From DASYTH01 sp035762905 (GTDB lineage Bacteria > Actinomycetota > Actinomycetes > Mycobacteriales > Pseudonocardiaceae): DNA of 64,000 nt. Positions 1 to 8,823 of the stretch are shown here, one piece after another. Within the stretch, counting starts at the first letter, position 1; the number at the start of each line of letters is the position of its first letter. The notes beneath the pieces are model-generated. The model saw nothing but the letters and a program-made list of their open reading frames with translations, had not been told where the DNA came from and did not search any database. The position numbers and the translations under genes are program-made. The DNA lies in assembly GCF_035762905.1 (NCBI RefSeq), contig NZ_DASUCC010000041.1, forward strand, positions 1-64,000, given 5' to 3'.

Positions 1-107
1 ACACGATGTTGTCGGCGGTGACGATGGTGTTCATCTTCATCGGTGGCGCGGTCATGTTGCTGACCATCACAGCCGACTTCGTGAACCCGATCCGAATAGG
101 CCAGTAG
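1..107 (+). CDS. C-terminal end of a membrane protein, probably the Rip1/RseP-type site-2 protease (partial)
   Basis: An open frame enters from the left edge and ends at TAG 105-107. The visible 34 residues form a hydrophobic helix followed by a short tail (...TADFVNPIRIGQ). This resembles the last transmembrane segment and NPIR tail of actinobacterial RIP metalloproteases of the RseP/Rip1 family. Those proteases are encoded directly upstream of ispG in mycobacteria and relatives. The catalytic HExxH and PDZ parts lie outside the window, so the call rests on the tail and the gene order. Confidence 0.6.
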   Translation, partial: TMLSAVTMVFIFIGGAVMLLTITADFVNPIRIGQ

Positions 108-142
108 GCTGAAAGCATGAGTGGAGCTTGCGGAGCGACTCG

Positions 143-1300
143 ATGACCGAAGGCATCATGCTGGGCATGCCGGCCACGCCCCCGCCCGTGCTGGCGGAGC
201 GGCGCAAGACCAGACAGCTGATGGTCGGCAAGGTCGGCGTCGGCAGCGAGTCCCCGATTTCCGTGCAGTCGATGACCACCACCCTGACCGCGGACGTCAA
301 CGCGACGTTGCAGCAGATCGCCGAGCTGACGGCGGCGGGCTGCGACATCGTCCGGGTGGCGTGCCCGTCCCAGGACGACGCGGAGGCGCTGCCCGCGATC
401 GCCGCGAAGTCGCAGATCCCGGTCATCGCGGACATCCACTTCCAGCCCCGGTACGTCTTCGCGGCGATCGAGGCAGGCTGCGCCGCCGTGCGCGTGAACC
501 CGGGCAACATCAAGAAGTTCGACGACAAGGTCAAGGAGATCGCGGCCGCCGCGCGCGACCACGGCACCCCGATCCGGATCGGCGTCAACGCGGGGTCGCT
601 CGACCCCCGGTTGCTGAAGAAGTACGGCAAGGCCACCCCGGAGGCGCTCGCCGAGTCGGCGCTGTGGGAGGCGTCGCTGTTCGCCGAGCACGACTTCCAC
701 GACCTGAAGATCTCCGTCAAGCACAACGACCCGGTGGTCATGGTGCGCGCCTACGAGATCCTGGCCGAGCGGTGCGACTACCCCCTGCACCTCGGCGTCA
801 CCGAGGCCGGTCCGGCGTTCCAGGGCACGATCAAGTCGGCGGTGGCGTTCGGCGCGCTGCTGCGGCAGGGCATCGGCGACACGATCCGGGTGTCGCTGTC
901 CGCGCCGCCGGTCGAGGAGGTCAAGGTCGGCGCGCAGATCCTGCAGGCGCTGAATCTGCGGCCGCGCAAGCTGGAGATCGTGTCCTGCCCGTCCTGCGGT
1001 CGCGCCCAGGTCGACGTGTACAAGCTGGCCGACGAGGTGACCGCGGGCCTGGAGGGCATGGCGGTGCCGCTGCGGGTGGCGGTGATGGGCTGCGTGGTGA
1101 ACGGGCCCGGCGAGGCGCGCGAGGCGGACCTCGGGGTGGCCTCCGGCAACGGCAAGGGGCAGATCTTCGTCAAGGGCCAGGTGATCAAGACGGTGCCGGA
1201 GCACCAGATCGTCGAGACCCTGATCGAGGAGGCGCTGCGGCTCGCCGAGGAGCTGGGCGAAGCCGAAGGCGACGGCGCGCCGGTCGTCACGGTCAGCTGA
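143..1300 (+). CDS. ispG: 4-hydroxy-3-methylbut-2-en-1-yl diphosphate synthase (IspG/GcpE)
   Basis: IspG reduces MEcPP to HMBPP in the non-mevalonate isoprenoid pathway using a [4Fe-4S] cluster. The 385-residue protein has the TIM-barrel part with QSMTTTLTADVNATLQQI and HFQPRYVFAA, and the C-terminal ferredoxin-like part. The cluster ligands are Cys282 and Cys285 (SCPSCGR) and Cys317 (GCVVNGPGE), with Glu324 as the usual fourth ligand. ATG 143 is chosen because GGAG lies 7 nt upstream; an in-frame TTG at 128 would add five residues. It follows the Rip1-like tail and precedes the GNAT gene, the order seen in Mycobacterium tuberculosis (Rv2869c-Rv2868c-Rv2867c). Confidence 0.97.
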   Translation: MTEGIMLGMPATPPPVLAERRKTRQLMVGKVGVGSESPISVQSMTTTLTADVNATLQQIAELTAAGCDIVRVACPSQDDAEALPAIAAKSQIPVIADIHFQPRYVFAAIEAGCAAVRVNPGNIKKFDDKVKEIAAAARDHGTPIRIGVNAGSLDPRLLKKYGKATPEALAESALWEASLFAEHDFHDLKISVKHNDPVVMVRAYEILAERCDYPLHLGVTEAGPAFQGTIKSAVAFGALLRQGIGDTIRVSLSAPPVEEVKVGAQILQALNLRPRKLEIVSCPSCGRAQVDVYKLADEVTAGLEGMAVPLRVAVMGCVVNGPGEAREADLGVASGNGKGQIFVKGQVIKTVPEHQIVETLIEEALRLAEELGEAEGDGAPVVTVS

Positions 1301-1380
1301 GGCCACCGCGGCAAAACTCGACGGCCACGGTTGGGCGTCGGCTTTTCGCAAACCGCCGTTCATCTGGCAGGCTTGACTCC

Positions 1381-2232
1381 GTGTTGCGCCTTGCTGGAGC
1401 GCGGCTGCTCGATGAGCGTGATCGCGCGTCGGTGCGCGCCGCCCTGGCGGTCGACCCCGTAGCGTCCTGCATGGTCGCGGCGCGGATCGACGCGTTGGGC
1501 CTGGACCCGTGGCGGTTGGGCGGCGAGTTGTGGGGCTGCGAGCCACGCGGCCGGACCAGTCGGCTGGACGCGCTGTGCTTCGCCGGTCCGAACCTGATCC
1601 CGTTGCAGGGCAACAGGTCTGCGCTCCGAGCGTTCGCCGACCGGGCGCTGTCCCGGCGCCGGATCTGCTCCTCGGTGGTCGGCCCGTCCGAGCAGGTGCT
1701 CGGCATCTGGTCGGAGCTGGAGCTGGACTGGGGCCCGGCCCGCGAGGTGCGCGCCGAGCAGCCGTTGATGGCCACCATGGGCGAGCCGATGGTGCTGCCG
1801 GACCCGCTGGTGCGCCCGGTGCGCCCGGACGAGCTGGACCGGTACCTGCCGGCGGCCATCGCCATGTTCATCGAGGAGGTCGGCGTCGACCCGCGGGCCG
1901 GCGACGGCGGGGCCAGTTACCGGGCCCGGGTCGCCGAGCTGATCGCGACCGGCCGCGCGTTCGCCCGGTTCGAGGGCGGCGACGTGGTGTTCAAGGCGGA
2001 GATCGGCGCGCTGTCCCACACGGTCGGGCAGATCCAGGGTGTGTGGGTGCGGCCCAACCGGCGCGGGCACGGGCTGGGCGCGGCCGGCACCGCCGCCGTT
2101 GTGGACCGGCTGGTCCGCGGCATGGGCCGGGTCGCGAGCCTGTACGTCAACTCGTACAACGTGGTGGCCAAGGCGGCCTACCGCAAGATCGGGTTCGGCC
2201 AGGTCGGCGAGTACGCCACGGTGCTGTTCTGA
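1381..2232 (+). CDS. GNAT family N-acetyltransferase (Rv2867c-like)
   Basis: This 283-residue protein has a divergent N-terminal half and a C-terminal GNAT fold at about residues 150-283. The acetyl-CoA binding loop is visible as VRPNRRGHGLGAAGT, followed by a YVNSYNVVAKAAYRKIGF strand-helix typical of GNAT motif B. The GTG at 1381 is the first start after the ispG stop and gives the length of the family. It sits between ispG and the PBP lipoprotein, as in mycobacteria. The substrate is not known, and the conserved neighbourhood suggests only a cell-envelope link. Confidence 0.85.
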   Translation: MLRLAGARLLDERDRASVRAALAVDPVASCMVAARIDALGLDPWRLGGELWGCEPRGRTSRLDALCFAGPNLIPLQGNRSALRAFADRALSRRRICSSVVGPSEQVLGIWSELELDWGPAREVRAEQPLMATMGEPMVLPDPLVRPVRPDELDRYLPAAIAMFIEEVGVDPRAGDGGASYRARVAELIATGRAFARFEGGDVVFKAEIGALSHTVGQIQGVWVRPNRRGHGLGAAGTAAVVDRLVRGMGRVASLYVNSYNVVAKAAYRKIGFGQVGEYATVLF

Positions 2233-2287
2233 CCGGTTTCGCCGGATCTCACCTACGTCGAGCACGGCCCCGGGCATACTCGCCGCC

Positions 2288-4099
2288 GTGCGTCTCGACA
2301 CCCTCCGCCGCCGGCTGACCGCGCTCGCGGTGCTGCTGCCCGCCCTACTGCCGCTGAGCGCCTGCGGGTCGGACACCCCGAGCGCGGAGGCGGCCGCCCA
2401 GGAGTTCCTGGCCACCTTCGCCGCCGGGGACACCGGCACCGCGTCCGGTCAGACCGACGCCCCCGACTCCGCCCGCAAGCTGATGGACCAGGTCCGGGCC
2501 GGTCTCAAGCCGGCCGCGGTGAGCACCGAGCTGACCAAGGTGGCCGAGGCCGAGGACGGCAACACCGCCGATGCCGAGTACACCCTCACCTGGGACCTCG
2601 GTGTCAACCGCAAGTGGAGCTACGCCAGCGCACTTCAGCTGCGGCTGATCGACGAGACCTGGCGGGTGCACTGGGCGCCGACCGTGCTGCACCCGAAGCT
2701 GGCCGAGCAGCAGTCGATCGACCTGCAGGTTCAGGCGCCGTCCCTGGCCCCGGTGCTGGACCGGGACGCGGAGCTGCTGCTCGAGCCGGACCTGGTCATC
2801 TCGGTGCTGTTCGAGCCGAGCAAGGCCGGCGACGCCGCCGGGGTGGCCGGCAAGCTCGCCACGGCGCTGTCCGGCTTCGACCCGACGATCACCCAGCAGT
2901 CCATCCAGGACGGGGCGGCCAAGACGCCGCAGGGCCAGCCGTACCAGGTGGTGGCCCTGCGCGATGCGGACTACGCGGCGGTCAAGCCGCAGATCTACGA
3001 GCTGCCCGGGGTGCGGTTCACCTCGGGTCCGCGACTGCTCGCCGTCGACCGCAAGCTGGCGCCCCAGCTGCTGCCGGGCATCCGCAAGTATGTCGAGGGC
3101 CAGGTGGCCGGGACGTCCGGCTGGCGCGTGGTCACCGCGGACGTGTCCGGCAACGAGGTCCAGGAGCTGTACGCCAAGGCCGCGACGCCGGCCAAGGCGG
3201 TCAGCGTCACGCTGAGCCGCAAGGCGCAGAACGCGGCGCAGGCGGCGCTGGACGGTGTCCCGACCGCGGCGATGATCGTGGCGATCCAGCCGTCCACCGG
3301 CGAGCTGCTGGCCGTGGCGCAGAACCCGATCGCCGACGAGTCCGGCGCGCTGGCCCTGACCGGGCGCTACCCGCCGGGGTCCACGTTCAAGATGGCCACC
3401 GCGGTGGCGGCGCTGGAGTCCGGCAAGGTCACCGCGGACACTCCGGTCGGCTGCCCGGCCACGGTCACCATCGACGGCCGGGTGATCCCCAACAGCGGCA
3501 AGTTCGACAAGGGCACCATCCCGATGCACAGCGCGTTCGCGTTCTCCTGCAACACCACGTTCGCCTCGCTGGCCGTGGACATGCCGCAGGACGCGCTGAC
3601 CAACGCGGCCCGCAAGCTCGGCATCGGGGTGGACTTCGTGGTGCCCGGGATCACCACGGTGACCGGCTCGGTGCCGCCGGCGACCGGCAAGACCGAGCGC
3701 GCCGAGGACGGCTTCGGTCAGGGCAAGGTGGTGGCCAGCCCGTTCGGCCTCGCCCTGGCCGCCGCGACGGTGGCCAGCGGCACCATGCCCAAGCCGTCGC
3801 TGGTGCGCGGCGTCGAGACCAAGGCGGACGGCGCCCCCGAGCCGATCGCCGCCCCGACCCTCGAGGCGCTGCGCGGCATGATGCGCGAGGTGGTCACCGG
3901 CGGCACCGCCGGAGCCCTGGCCGGCCTGCCCGACGTGCGGGGCAAGACCGGCACCGCCCAGTTCGGCGACGGCACCCACGCCCACGGCTGGTTCGCCGGC
4001 TACCAGGGCGACCTCGCCTTCTCCGTCCTGATCACCGACGCCGGCGAGTCCGGCAAGGCCGTCCAGGCCGCCCTGCGCTTCCTCACCGCGCTGCGCTGA
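2288..4099 (+). CDS. Penicillin-binding lipoprotein, class B transpeptidase with NTF2-like (MecA_N) domain
   Basis: This 603-residue exported D,D-transpeptidase-like protein crosslinks peptidoglycan. It begins with a lipoprotein signal peptide whose lipobox is LSAC (Cys at about residue 26). An NTF2-like MecA_N domain follows (about 30-150), then a dimerisation region and the transpeptidase domain. All three active-site motifs are present: STFK (Ser365, Lys368), SCN (420-422) and KTG (553-555). GTG 2288 is chosen because it places the signal peptide at the N-terminus. The family is that of M. tuberculosis Rv2864c, found in the same gene order. Members of this architecture are often relatively beta-lactam tolerant, which is an inference here. 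Confidence 0.93.
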   Translation: MRLDTLRRRLTALAVLLPALLPLSACGSDTPSAEAAAQEFLATFAAGDTGTASGQTDAPDSARKLMDQVRAGLKPAAVSTELTKVAEAEDGNTADAEYTLTWDLGVNRKWSYASALQLRLIDETWRVHWAPTVLHPKLAEQQSIDLQVQAPSLAPVLDRDAELLLEPDLVISVLFEPSKAGDAAGVAGKLATALSGFDPTITQQSIQDGAAKTPQGQPYQVVALRDADYAAVKPQIYELPGVRFTSGPRLLAVDRKLAPQLLPGIRKYVEGQVAGTSGWRVVTADVSGNEVQELYAKAATPAKAVSVTLSRKAQNAAQAALDGVPTAAMIVAIQPSTGELLAVAQNPIADESGALALTGRYPPGSTFKMATAVAALESGKVTADTPVGCPATVTIDGRVIPNSGKFDKGTIPMHSAFAFSCNTTFASLAVDMPQDALTNAARKLGIGVDFVVPGITTVTGSVPPATGKTERAEDGFGQGKVVASPFGLALAAATVASGTMPKPSLVRGVETKADGAPEPIAAPTLEALRGMMREVVTGGTAGALAGLPDVRGKTGTAQFGDGTHAHGWFAGYQGDLAFSVLITDAGESGKAVQAALRFLTALR

Positions 4100-4158
4100 G
4101 TGCTACCGAGCAGGCCGGGTTGCCGATTGTGGCGCCGGGGGCGTCGTAGGGTGGAGGT

Positions 4159-5016
4159 ATGTCTCCGCGTGCCCCGTTGACGCCTGGTGTTCAGACGCCC
4201 CGCCGGCCGGTGCCGGCGCACATCGTGCGACCGGAGTATGTCGGCAAGCCGGCGCCGGCCCGCAACACCGACTCCTACGTGCAGCCGCCCGAGGTGATCG
4301 AGGCCATGCGGGTGGCCGGGGGGATCGCGGCGCGGGCGCTGGAGGAGGGCGGCAAGGCGGTCAAGCCGGGGGCGCTCACCGACGACATCGACGCGGTGGT
4401 GCACGAGTACCTGATCGACCACGGCGCCTACCCGTCGACGCTGGGCTACCGGGGCTATCCGAAGTCCTGCTGCGTGTCGCTCAACGAGGTGATCTGCCAC
4501 GGGATCCCGGACTCGACCAGGATCGAGGACGGCGACATCGTCAACATCGACGTGACCGCCTACATCGGCGGCGTGCACGGCGACACCAACGCCACGTTCC
4601 TGGCCGGCGACGTGGCGGAGGAGGCCCGGCTGCTGGTCGAGCGCACCCAGGAGGCCACCATGCGGGCGATCCGGGCCGCGCGGCCGGGGCGGGCGCTCAA
4701 CGTGATCGGCCGGGTGATCGAGTCCTACGCGCGCCGGTTCGGCTACGGCGTGGTGCGCGACTTCACCGGGCACGGCATCGGCCGCTCGTTCCACAGCGGG
4801 CTGGTGATCCTGCACTACGACCACCCCGGCGACGACACCCTGATCGAGCCCGGCATGACGTTCACCATCGAGCCGATGATCACCCTGGGCACCATCGAGC
4901 ACGACATGTGGGCGGACAACTGGACGGCGACCACCAAGGACAAGAAGTGGACCGCCCAGTTCGAGCACACCATCGTCATCACCGACACCGGCCAGGAGAT
5001 TCTGACCCTGCCGTGA
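4159..5016 (+). CDS. map: Type I methionine aminopeptidase
   Basis: This enzyme removes the initiator methionine from nascent proteins. The 285-residue sequence has the pita-bread fold. Metal ligands are visible in INIDVTAY-like NIDVTAYIGG (Asp), GDTNATF (Asp), GHGIGRSFH (His), TIEPM (Glu) and QFEHTI (Glu). The N-terminal extension of about 35 residues with PxxP motifs is typical of actinobacterial MapB. ATG 4159 is preceded by GGTGGAGG at good spacing. It closes the ispG-PBP-map block, and its stop abuts the stop of the convergent hydrolase gene with no intergenic base. Confidence 0.96.
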   Translation: MSPRAPLTPGVQTPRRPVPAHIVRPEYVGKPAPARNTDSYVQPPEVIEAMRVAGGIAARALEEGGKAVKPGALTDDIDAVVHEYLIDHGAYPSTLGYRGYPKSCCVSLNEVICHGIPDSTRIEDGDIVNIDVTAYIGGVHGDTNATFLAGDVAEEARLLVERTQEATMRAIRAARPGRALNVIGRVIESYARRFGYGVVRDFTGHGIGRSFHSGLVILHYDHPGDDTLIEPGMTFTIEPMITLGTIEHDMWADNWTATTKDKKWTAQFEHTIVITDTGQEILTLP

Positions 5017-5709
5017 TCAGGCGAGCATCTGGGACATGACCTGGAGGATGGCGCGGGCCACCGGGTCGGGGTCGGTGGCGGGGGCGAGGTGGCTGGAGTC
5101 GAGTTGGGCGACCGGCCAGCCCAACGACCGGGCCTGGGTCAGGTCGGGGTCGTAGGCGGAGCTGAGGGCGACGTAGCCGGCCGGGCCGGGCCATTCGACG
5201 TCGGGCCGGGCCTCCTTGAGGAAGGCCAGCGGGACCTCGGGGGCCTCGTCGGCGATGTCGGCGCGCAGGGCCGGGTCGAGGGGGGCAAGGGGGTCGGGGT
5301 CGAACCACAGGTGCCAGCGGGGCAGAAGGCCTTCGCGGGTGCGGTCGCGCAGGCGGGTGTAGAGCTCGGGCGGGACGGTGTCGCGCCAGCTGCGGCCGGG
5401 GGTGGGCAGGCCGGCGTCGAGGTAGACCAGGCCGGCGACCGAGTCCTCGAGGGTGTCGGCGAAGGCGGGGAGCAGCGGGCCGGCCCCGCTGTGCCCGACC
5501 AGGACCACCGGGCCGGGCAGCGCGGCGTCGCCGATGACGTCGGCGAACACGCCGAGCAGCACCTGGTGGACGGGTGGGGCCACCACCGACGGGCGAAGGT
5601 CCAGCAGGACGGTCGGAGTCGCCTCGGCGCCGAGCGCGTCGGCGAGCGGGCGCAGGCTGGCCGGCCCGAGGAACGGGCTGTGCACCAGCACGATCGTCAC
5701 GGTCGGCAC
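5017..5709 (-). CDS. Alpha/beta hydrolase
   Basis: This 230-residue protein belongs to the alpha/beta-hydrolase fold. The nucleophile elbow is GHSGAG (Ser74), the oxyanion region lies in the N-terminal LVHSPF, and the likely catalytic His is in SSHLAPA near residue 205. No signal peptide is present, so it should be cytoplasmic. The substrate cannot be read from the sequence. The GTG start at 5709 lies one base after the mycothione reductase stop (TGA-C-GTG). The gene is therefore the third in a translationally coupled operon with PEBP and mtr. Confidence 0.85.
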   Translation of the reverse strand: MPTVTIVLVHSPFLGPASLRPLADALGAEATPTVLLDLRPSVVAPPVHQVLLGVFADVIGDAALPGPVVLVGHSGAGPLLPAFADTLEDSVAGLVYLDAGLPTPGRSWRDTVPPELYTRLRDRTREGLLPRWHLWFDPDPLAPLDPALRADIADEAPEVPLAFLKEARPDVEWPGPAGYVALSSAYDPDLTQARSLGWPVAQLDSSHLAPATDPDPVARAILQVMSQMLA

Positions 5710-5710
5710 G

Positions 5711-7111
5711 TCAGCCGTCCAACGGGAGGTTGAGCAGGGCGTTCTCCACCAACTCCGGCATGGCCGGGTGGATCCAGTACTGGCCGCCGGCCATCGTACG
5801 GGCGTCCAGCCCGAAGGTCATCGCCTGGATCAGCGGCTGGATCAGGGTCGCCGCCTGCGGGCCGATGATGTGCGCGCCGAGCAGCTGCCCGGTGTCCGGG
5901 TCGGCGAGCAGCTTGGCGAAGCCGGTGGTGTCCTCCATCGCCCAGCCGTACGCGATGCCGGCGTAGTCCTGAGTGGACATGACGAACCGGGTGCCGCGCA
6001 GCACCGCGTCCTGCTCGGTCAGCCCGACCGAGGCGATCTGCGGCGAGGTGAACACGGCGTGCGGCACGAACCGGTGGTCGGCGGCCACCGGCCGGTCCGG
6101 GTGCAGCAGGTTGTGCCGCACCACCCGGGCCTCGTGGTTGGCCACGTGCTTGAGCTGGTGCGCCGAGCAGAGGTCGCCGAGCGCCCAGATCCCCTCGGCC
6201 GTGGTGCGCTGGAACTCGTCCACCACCACGTACCCGTCCGCGCCGACCTCGACACCGGCGACGTCGAGGTCGAGCAGGTCGGAGTTGGGCACCCGGCCGA
6301 CCGCCACCAGCAGCTCGTCCGCGCGCACCGACTCCGGTCCGTCCGGCCCGTCCAGCTGCAGCACCACCTGCCCGTCCGGGTCCCGGACGACGCCCAACTC
6401 CTTGCGGTTGAGCCGAACGTCCCACCGGCGCCCGGCCAGCTCGGTGAACCGGTTGCTGATGTCGACGTCCTCGTGCCGCAGCAACGCCCCGGACCGCCCG
6501 ATCACCGTGACCCGCACGCCGAACGCGGAGAACACGTGCGCGAACTCGGCGGCCACGAACCCGCTGCCCACGATGATCATGCTGTCCGGCAGCGAAGCCA
6601 ACCGCATCACCGTGTCGCTGGTGTGGAACCCGACCTCGGTGATCCCGTCCACGTCCGGCACCCGAGGCCGGCTGCCGGCGGCGAGCACCACGCGATCGGC
6701 GGTGATCGTCTCCGGCGCGCCGCCCGCGTTCGGCAGCACCGAGAGCGTGCGCTCGCCGGTGAACCTGGCCGTCCCCTCGTACACGGTGACGTTGGCGTTG
6801 TCCGCGTGCCCGATCCGGTACTCGCGCCCACCCGTCGCGATCGGGTCGATCCGGCCGAAGATCCGGTCCCGCACGTCGGTCCAGCGCACCCCGGTCAGCG
6901 CCTCGTCGACGCCGAGCCGGGCCGCGCCGCCCGGGGTGGCCGCGACGTCCGCCGCGTGCACGAACATCTTGGTGGGAATGCAGCCCACGTTCAGGCAGGT
7001 CCCGCCGAACACGCCCTTCTCGACGAGCGCCACCTGCCAGCCGGCGAACCGCTGGTCCAGGATCGAGTTCCCGGAGCCGGTGCCGACGATGACCAGGTCG
7101 TAGTGCGGCAC
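5711..7111 (-). CDS. mtr: Mycothione reductase
   Basis: Mtr is a flavoprotein disulfide reductase that reduces oxidised mycothiol with NADPH. The 466-residue protein has an FAD-binding GTGSGN near the N-terminus, the redox pair in GGTCLNVGCIPTK (Cys39, Cys44), an NADPH-binding GSGFVAAEFA, ALGDL for the FAD ribityl, and the C-terminal HPAMPELVENALL dimer motif that carries the catalytic His. Sequence runs such as YGWAMEDTTGFAKL and GQYWIHPAMPE match M. tuberculosis Mtr rather than lipoamide dehydrogenase. The GTG at 7111 follows the PEBP stop by one base and is chosen because MPHYDLVIVG is the expected N-terminus. Confidence 0.95.
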   Translation of the reverse strand: MPHYDLVIVGTGSGNSILDQRFAGWQVALVEKGVFGGTCLNVGCIPTKMFVHAADVAATPGGAARLGVDEALTGVRWTDVRDRIFGRIDPIATGGREYRIGHADNANVTVYEGTARFTGERTLSVLPNAGGAPETITADRVVLAAGSRPRVPDVDGITEVGFHTSDTVMRLASLPDSMIIVGSGFVAAEFAHVFSAFGVRVTVIGRSGALLRHEDVDISNRFTELAGRRWDVRLNRKELGVVRDPDGQVVLQLDGPDGPESVRADELLVAVGRVPNSDLLDLDVAGVEVGADGYVVVDEFQRTTAEGIWALGDLCSAHQLKHVANHEARVVRHNLLHPDRPVAADHRFVPHAVFTSPQIASVGLTEQDAVLRGTRFVMSTQDYAGIAYGWAMEDTTGFAKLLADPDTGQLLGAHIIGPQAATLIQPLIQAMTFGLDARTMAGGQYWIHPAMPELVENALLNLPLDG

Positions 7112-7112
7112 G

Positions 7113-7649
7113 TCAGTGCTGGTAGGTGGGCGTGACGATGGCCCGCGCCAGGGTGTGGAAGGCCAGGTTGAACGAGACCACCGCGGGCGAGGCGTCCGGG
7201 CCGACGTCCAGCGCGTCCACGTCCACCGCGTGCACCACGAAGTAGTAGCGGTGCACCATGTCGCCCTGCGGCGGCGCGGCTCCGCCGTAGGCCCGCGCGC
7301 CGAAGTCGCTGCGCACATGGAAGGCGTCCCCGGGCAGGCCGGCGTCGTCCGCGCCGGCGCCGGTGGCCAACTCGGTGACCGAGCCGGGGATGTTCACCGC
7401 TACCCAGTGCCAGAAGCCGGACGGGACCGGCGCGTCCGGGTCGAAACAGGTCACCACGAAGCTCTTGGTCTCGGCCGGGAACCCGCTCCAGGACAGATGC
7501 GGAGACCGGTTCTCGCCGCCGGCACTGTCGTGCACGAAGGTCAGCGGGAGCTGCGCACCGTCGGCAACGTCGGTCGAGGTGACCGAGAACGAGCCGGCGG
7601 TGGGCAGCAGCTCGTACGGGTCGGGTGCGACCGGGCGCTCGAGACTCAT
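7113..7649 (-). CDS. YbhB/YbcL family phosphatidylethanolamine-binding protein (Raf kinase inhibitor-like)
   Basis: This 178-residue PEBP-fold protein has the conserved DPDAPVPSGFWHW and YGGAAPPQGD-HRYYF segments that line the ligand pocket of bacterial YbhB/YbcL proteins. No signal peptide is seen. The biochemical role of the bacterial family is not established. ATG 7649 is preceded by GGAGGA. It heads a three-gene minus-strand operon with mycothione reductase and an alpha/beta hydrolase, and it is divergent from the M48 protease across a 100-bp promoter region. Confidence 0.9.
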   Translation of the reverse strand: MSLERPVAPDPYELLPTAGSFSVTSTDVADGAQLPLTFVHDSAGGENRSPHLSWSGFPAETKSFVVTCFDPDAPVPSGFWHWVAVNIPGSVTELATGAGADDAGLPGDAFHVRSDFGARAYGGAAPPQGDMVHRYYFVVHAVDVDALDVGPDASPAVVSFNLAFHTLARAIVTPTYQH

Positions 7650-7749
7650 CGTCGGGTCTCCTCCTTCGCGATGATCTTTTCCTCGGGACGACTCAACTCT
7701 AGTGATTTGGCCTATCGTTGGCCCCAGGACCGAGGGAGGGGTGGTCGCG

Positions 7750-8823
7750 GTGACCGAGGACAACACGATCGAGCGGTCGAACTGGGTGCGGTTTCCGGGG
7801 ATCAGCCCACGCGCGTACGAGCATCCGGCCGATCGCGGTGCCCTTGCGACGCTGCGCACGGTGCCGGGTTTCGCCGCCGTGCTGAAGTCGGTTGCCGGGT
7901 TCTGGCACGAACGCGGCGGCCGGCTGATGGTGCTCGGTTCGGCGATCCGGGTCGACGAGCGGCAGTTCCCGACGCTGTACCGGCTGCGCAACGAGTGCGC
8001 CGAGACGCTGGACCTGGACACAAAGCCGAACCTGTTCGTCTACCGCGACGCGCAGGCGCACGCCGAGGTGGTCGGCATCGACGAGCCGATCATCATGCTG
8101 AGCAGCGGCATGGTGGAGGCGCTGGACACCGAGAGCCTGCGGTTCGTGATCGGCCACGAGGTCGGCCATGTGCTGTCCGGGCACGCGGTGTACCGGACGA
8201 TGATGCGGGTCCTACTCGGCATGCAGCAGAGCCTGTCCTGGATGGCGATCGGCTCGATCGGGCTGCGGGCGATCCTGCTGGCGCTGCACGAGTGGTACCG
8301 CAAGGCGGAGCTGTCCTGCGACCGGGCCGGGTTGCTGTGCGGCCAGGACCCGGCGGCGGCGCTGCGGGCGCACGTGATGATGGCCGGCGGCACCGCGACG
8401 GGTGAGATCGACGTGCCCTCGTTCCTCAAGCAGGCCGAAGAGTACGAGGCGGTCGACGACATCCGGGACAGCATCCACAAGCTGCGCTACATCACCTGGA
8501 TGACCCACCCGCTCGCGGTCGTGCGCGCGGCGCAGTTGCAGAAGTGGGCGGCATCCGAGGAGTACCGGGCGATCCTCGCCGGCGAGTATCCGCGTCGCGA
8601 GGACGACACCCCGCACACCACCTGGAGCGAGGACCTCAAGGCGGCGGCCAAGTCCTACCGGGACTCCTGGTCGGAGTCGAACGACCCGCTGGTGAAGATC
8701 CTCAGCGACGTCGGGGAGTCGCTCGGCGACGCGGCCGGCCGGGTGTTCAGCCGGTTCGGCGGCCGCGGCTCGGAGGGCGGCTCGGACGAGCAGCCGCGGG
8801 GCAACGGGGGCGCCAACTCCTAG
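7750..8823 (+). CDS. M48 family metallopeptidase
   Basis: This 357-residue protein has the M48 zinc protease signature HEVGH (His136-His140). The third zinc ligand is Glu187 in KAELSCDRAG. The VLGSAIRV...LYRLRNECAETLDL region before it is typical of the small cytoplasmic/peripheral M48 proteins of actinomycetes, and no clear transmembrane segment is visible. The C-terminus is a low-complexity Gly/Ser/Glu tail. GTG 7750 is preferred because AGGGAGG lies upstream at good spacing; GTG 7702 and 7741 are in-frame alternatives. Its stop overlaps the stop of the convergent M15 gene by three bases. Confidence 0.88.
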   Translation: MTEDNTIERSNWVRFPGISPRAYEHPADRGALATLRTVPGFAAVLKSVAGFWHERGGRLMVLGSAIRVDERQFPTLYRLRNECAETLDLDTKPNLFVYRDAQAHAEVVGIDEPIIMLSSGMVEALDTESLRFVIGHEVGHVLSGHAVYRTMMRVLLGMQQSLSWMAIGSIGLRAILLALHEWYRKAELSCDRAGLLCGQDPAAALRAHVMMAGGTATGEIDVPSFLKQAEEYEAVDDIRDSIHKLRYITWMTHPLAVVRAAQLQKWAASEEYRAILAGEYPRREDDTPHTTWSEDLKAAAKSYRDSWSESNDPLVKILSDVGESLGDAAGRVFSRFGGRGSEGGSDEQPRGNGGANS

